This document shows, one piece after another, positions 63,890 through 64,000 of a stretch of 64,000 nt of DNA. Where the stretch lies: assembly GCA_024707405.1 (NCBI GenBank), contig JANPZU010000008.1, positions 186,001 through 250,000 of the forward strand. The letters are read 5' to 3'. The stretch's first letter is position 1. The number at the start of each line of letters is the position of its first letter. The stretch is from Luteimonas sp. GTDB taxonomy: Bacteria > Pseudomonadota > Gammaproteobacteria > Xanthomonadales > Xanthomonadaceae. Below the pieces are notes generated by a model that had not been told where the DNA came from, made no database searches, and was given only the letters and a program-made list of their open reading frames with translations. The translations under genes were made by a program, and so were the position numbers.

Positions 63890-64000
63890 GGGGGCAAGGG
63901 ATGCGGGACGGGTGCGCATTCTTGCGGCAGCACCTCCGGCGCGCAAGGGCTGCATGTGGGCGCCCGTCGCCTGGATCGGACTACCATGCCGCGACCTGCC

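Noticed and set aside
63986..64000. Start of a further gene (ATG CCG CGA CCT GCC), perhaps oleC
   Set aside because: Only five codons are in the window, too little to support a call.

Overview
The window is high-GC DNA from a gammaproteobacterium of the Xanthomonadaceae/Lysobacteraceae, most likely a Lysobacter/Luteimonas/Pseudoxanthomonas-type genus rather than Xanthomonas itself. Pointers to this are an OleA with the catalytic residues of the Xanthomonas campestris enzyme, an Ax21-type outer membrane protein, GTAG-type palindromic repeats like those of Stenotrophomonas, a short AMP nucleosidase, and an ECF sigma factor overlapping a TPR kinase gene. Genes are tightly packed on both strands and no gene-free stretch exceeds 300 bases. 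No tRNA, rRNA, CRISPR array, transposase or integrase gene was found.

Layout. 1-17.9 kb holds the putA 3' end, a broken diguanylate cyclase gene, a FadL-type porin, a rhomboid protease, crcB, the ctpA-envC-gpmI group, a VNGSI-repeat protein, an M28 peptidase, tyrS, a mepM-like endopeptidase and a frameshifted anmK. 17.9-19.1 kb is a low-GC insert with a TIR-domain gene and a MazG-like gene; flanking sequence resembles integron cassette ends. 19.3-27.8 kb holds amn, a paired active and apparently inactive amidohydrolase, a DsbA-like isomerase, a Dph6-like ligase and the formaldehyde detoxification operon frmR-frmA-(small gene)-fghA behind a clear FrmR-type operator. 28-33 kb holds four secreted proteins of unknown role, next to a serine/threonine kinase-ECF sigma factor pair. 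36.5-47.5 kb is housekeeping: ppc, gshA, engB, cytochrome c4, two DsbA-type oxidoreductases, a nuclease, rhodanese-secB-gpsA. 47.8-55.8 kb is envelope-related: an Ax21-like protein, trmL, a TonB-dependent receptor, an SDR enzyme, an M16 peptidase and a small lipoprotein.

56-63.4 kb is the start of an ole (head-to-head hydrocarbon) cluster: oleA and oleB are present but separated by a block with a Fic protein, an MmeI-like type IIG restriction-modification enzyme and a small overlapping gene, then a SEC-C protein on the other strand. The Fic gene has a near-consensus promoter overlapped by a perfect inverted repeat. The restriction enzyme gene carries a 99-bp REP-like dimer inserted in frame and a lower-GC stretch in its likely target-recognition region.

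Four genes (diguanylate cyclase, anmK, a DUF2272 protein, a lipoprotein DsbA) are each split by one single-base indel at or next to a run of C. Shared homopolymer context makes base-calling or assembly error at least as likely as true gene decay.
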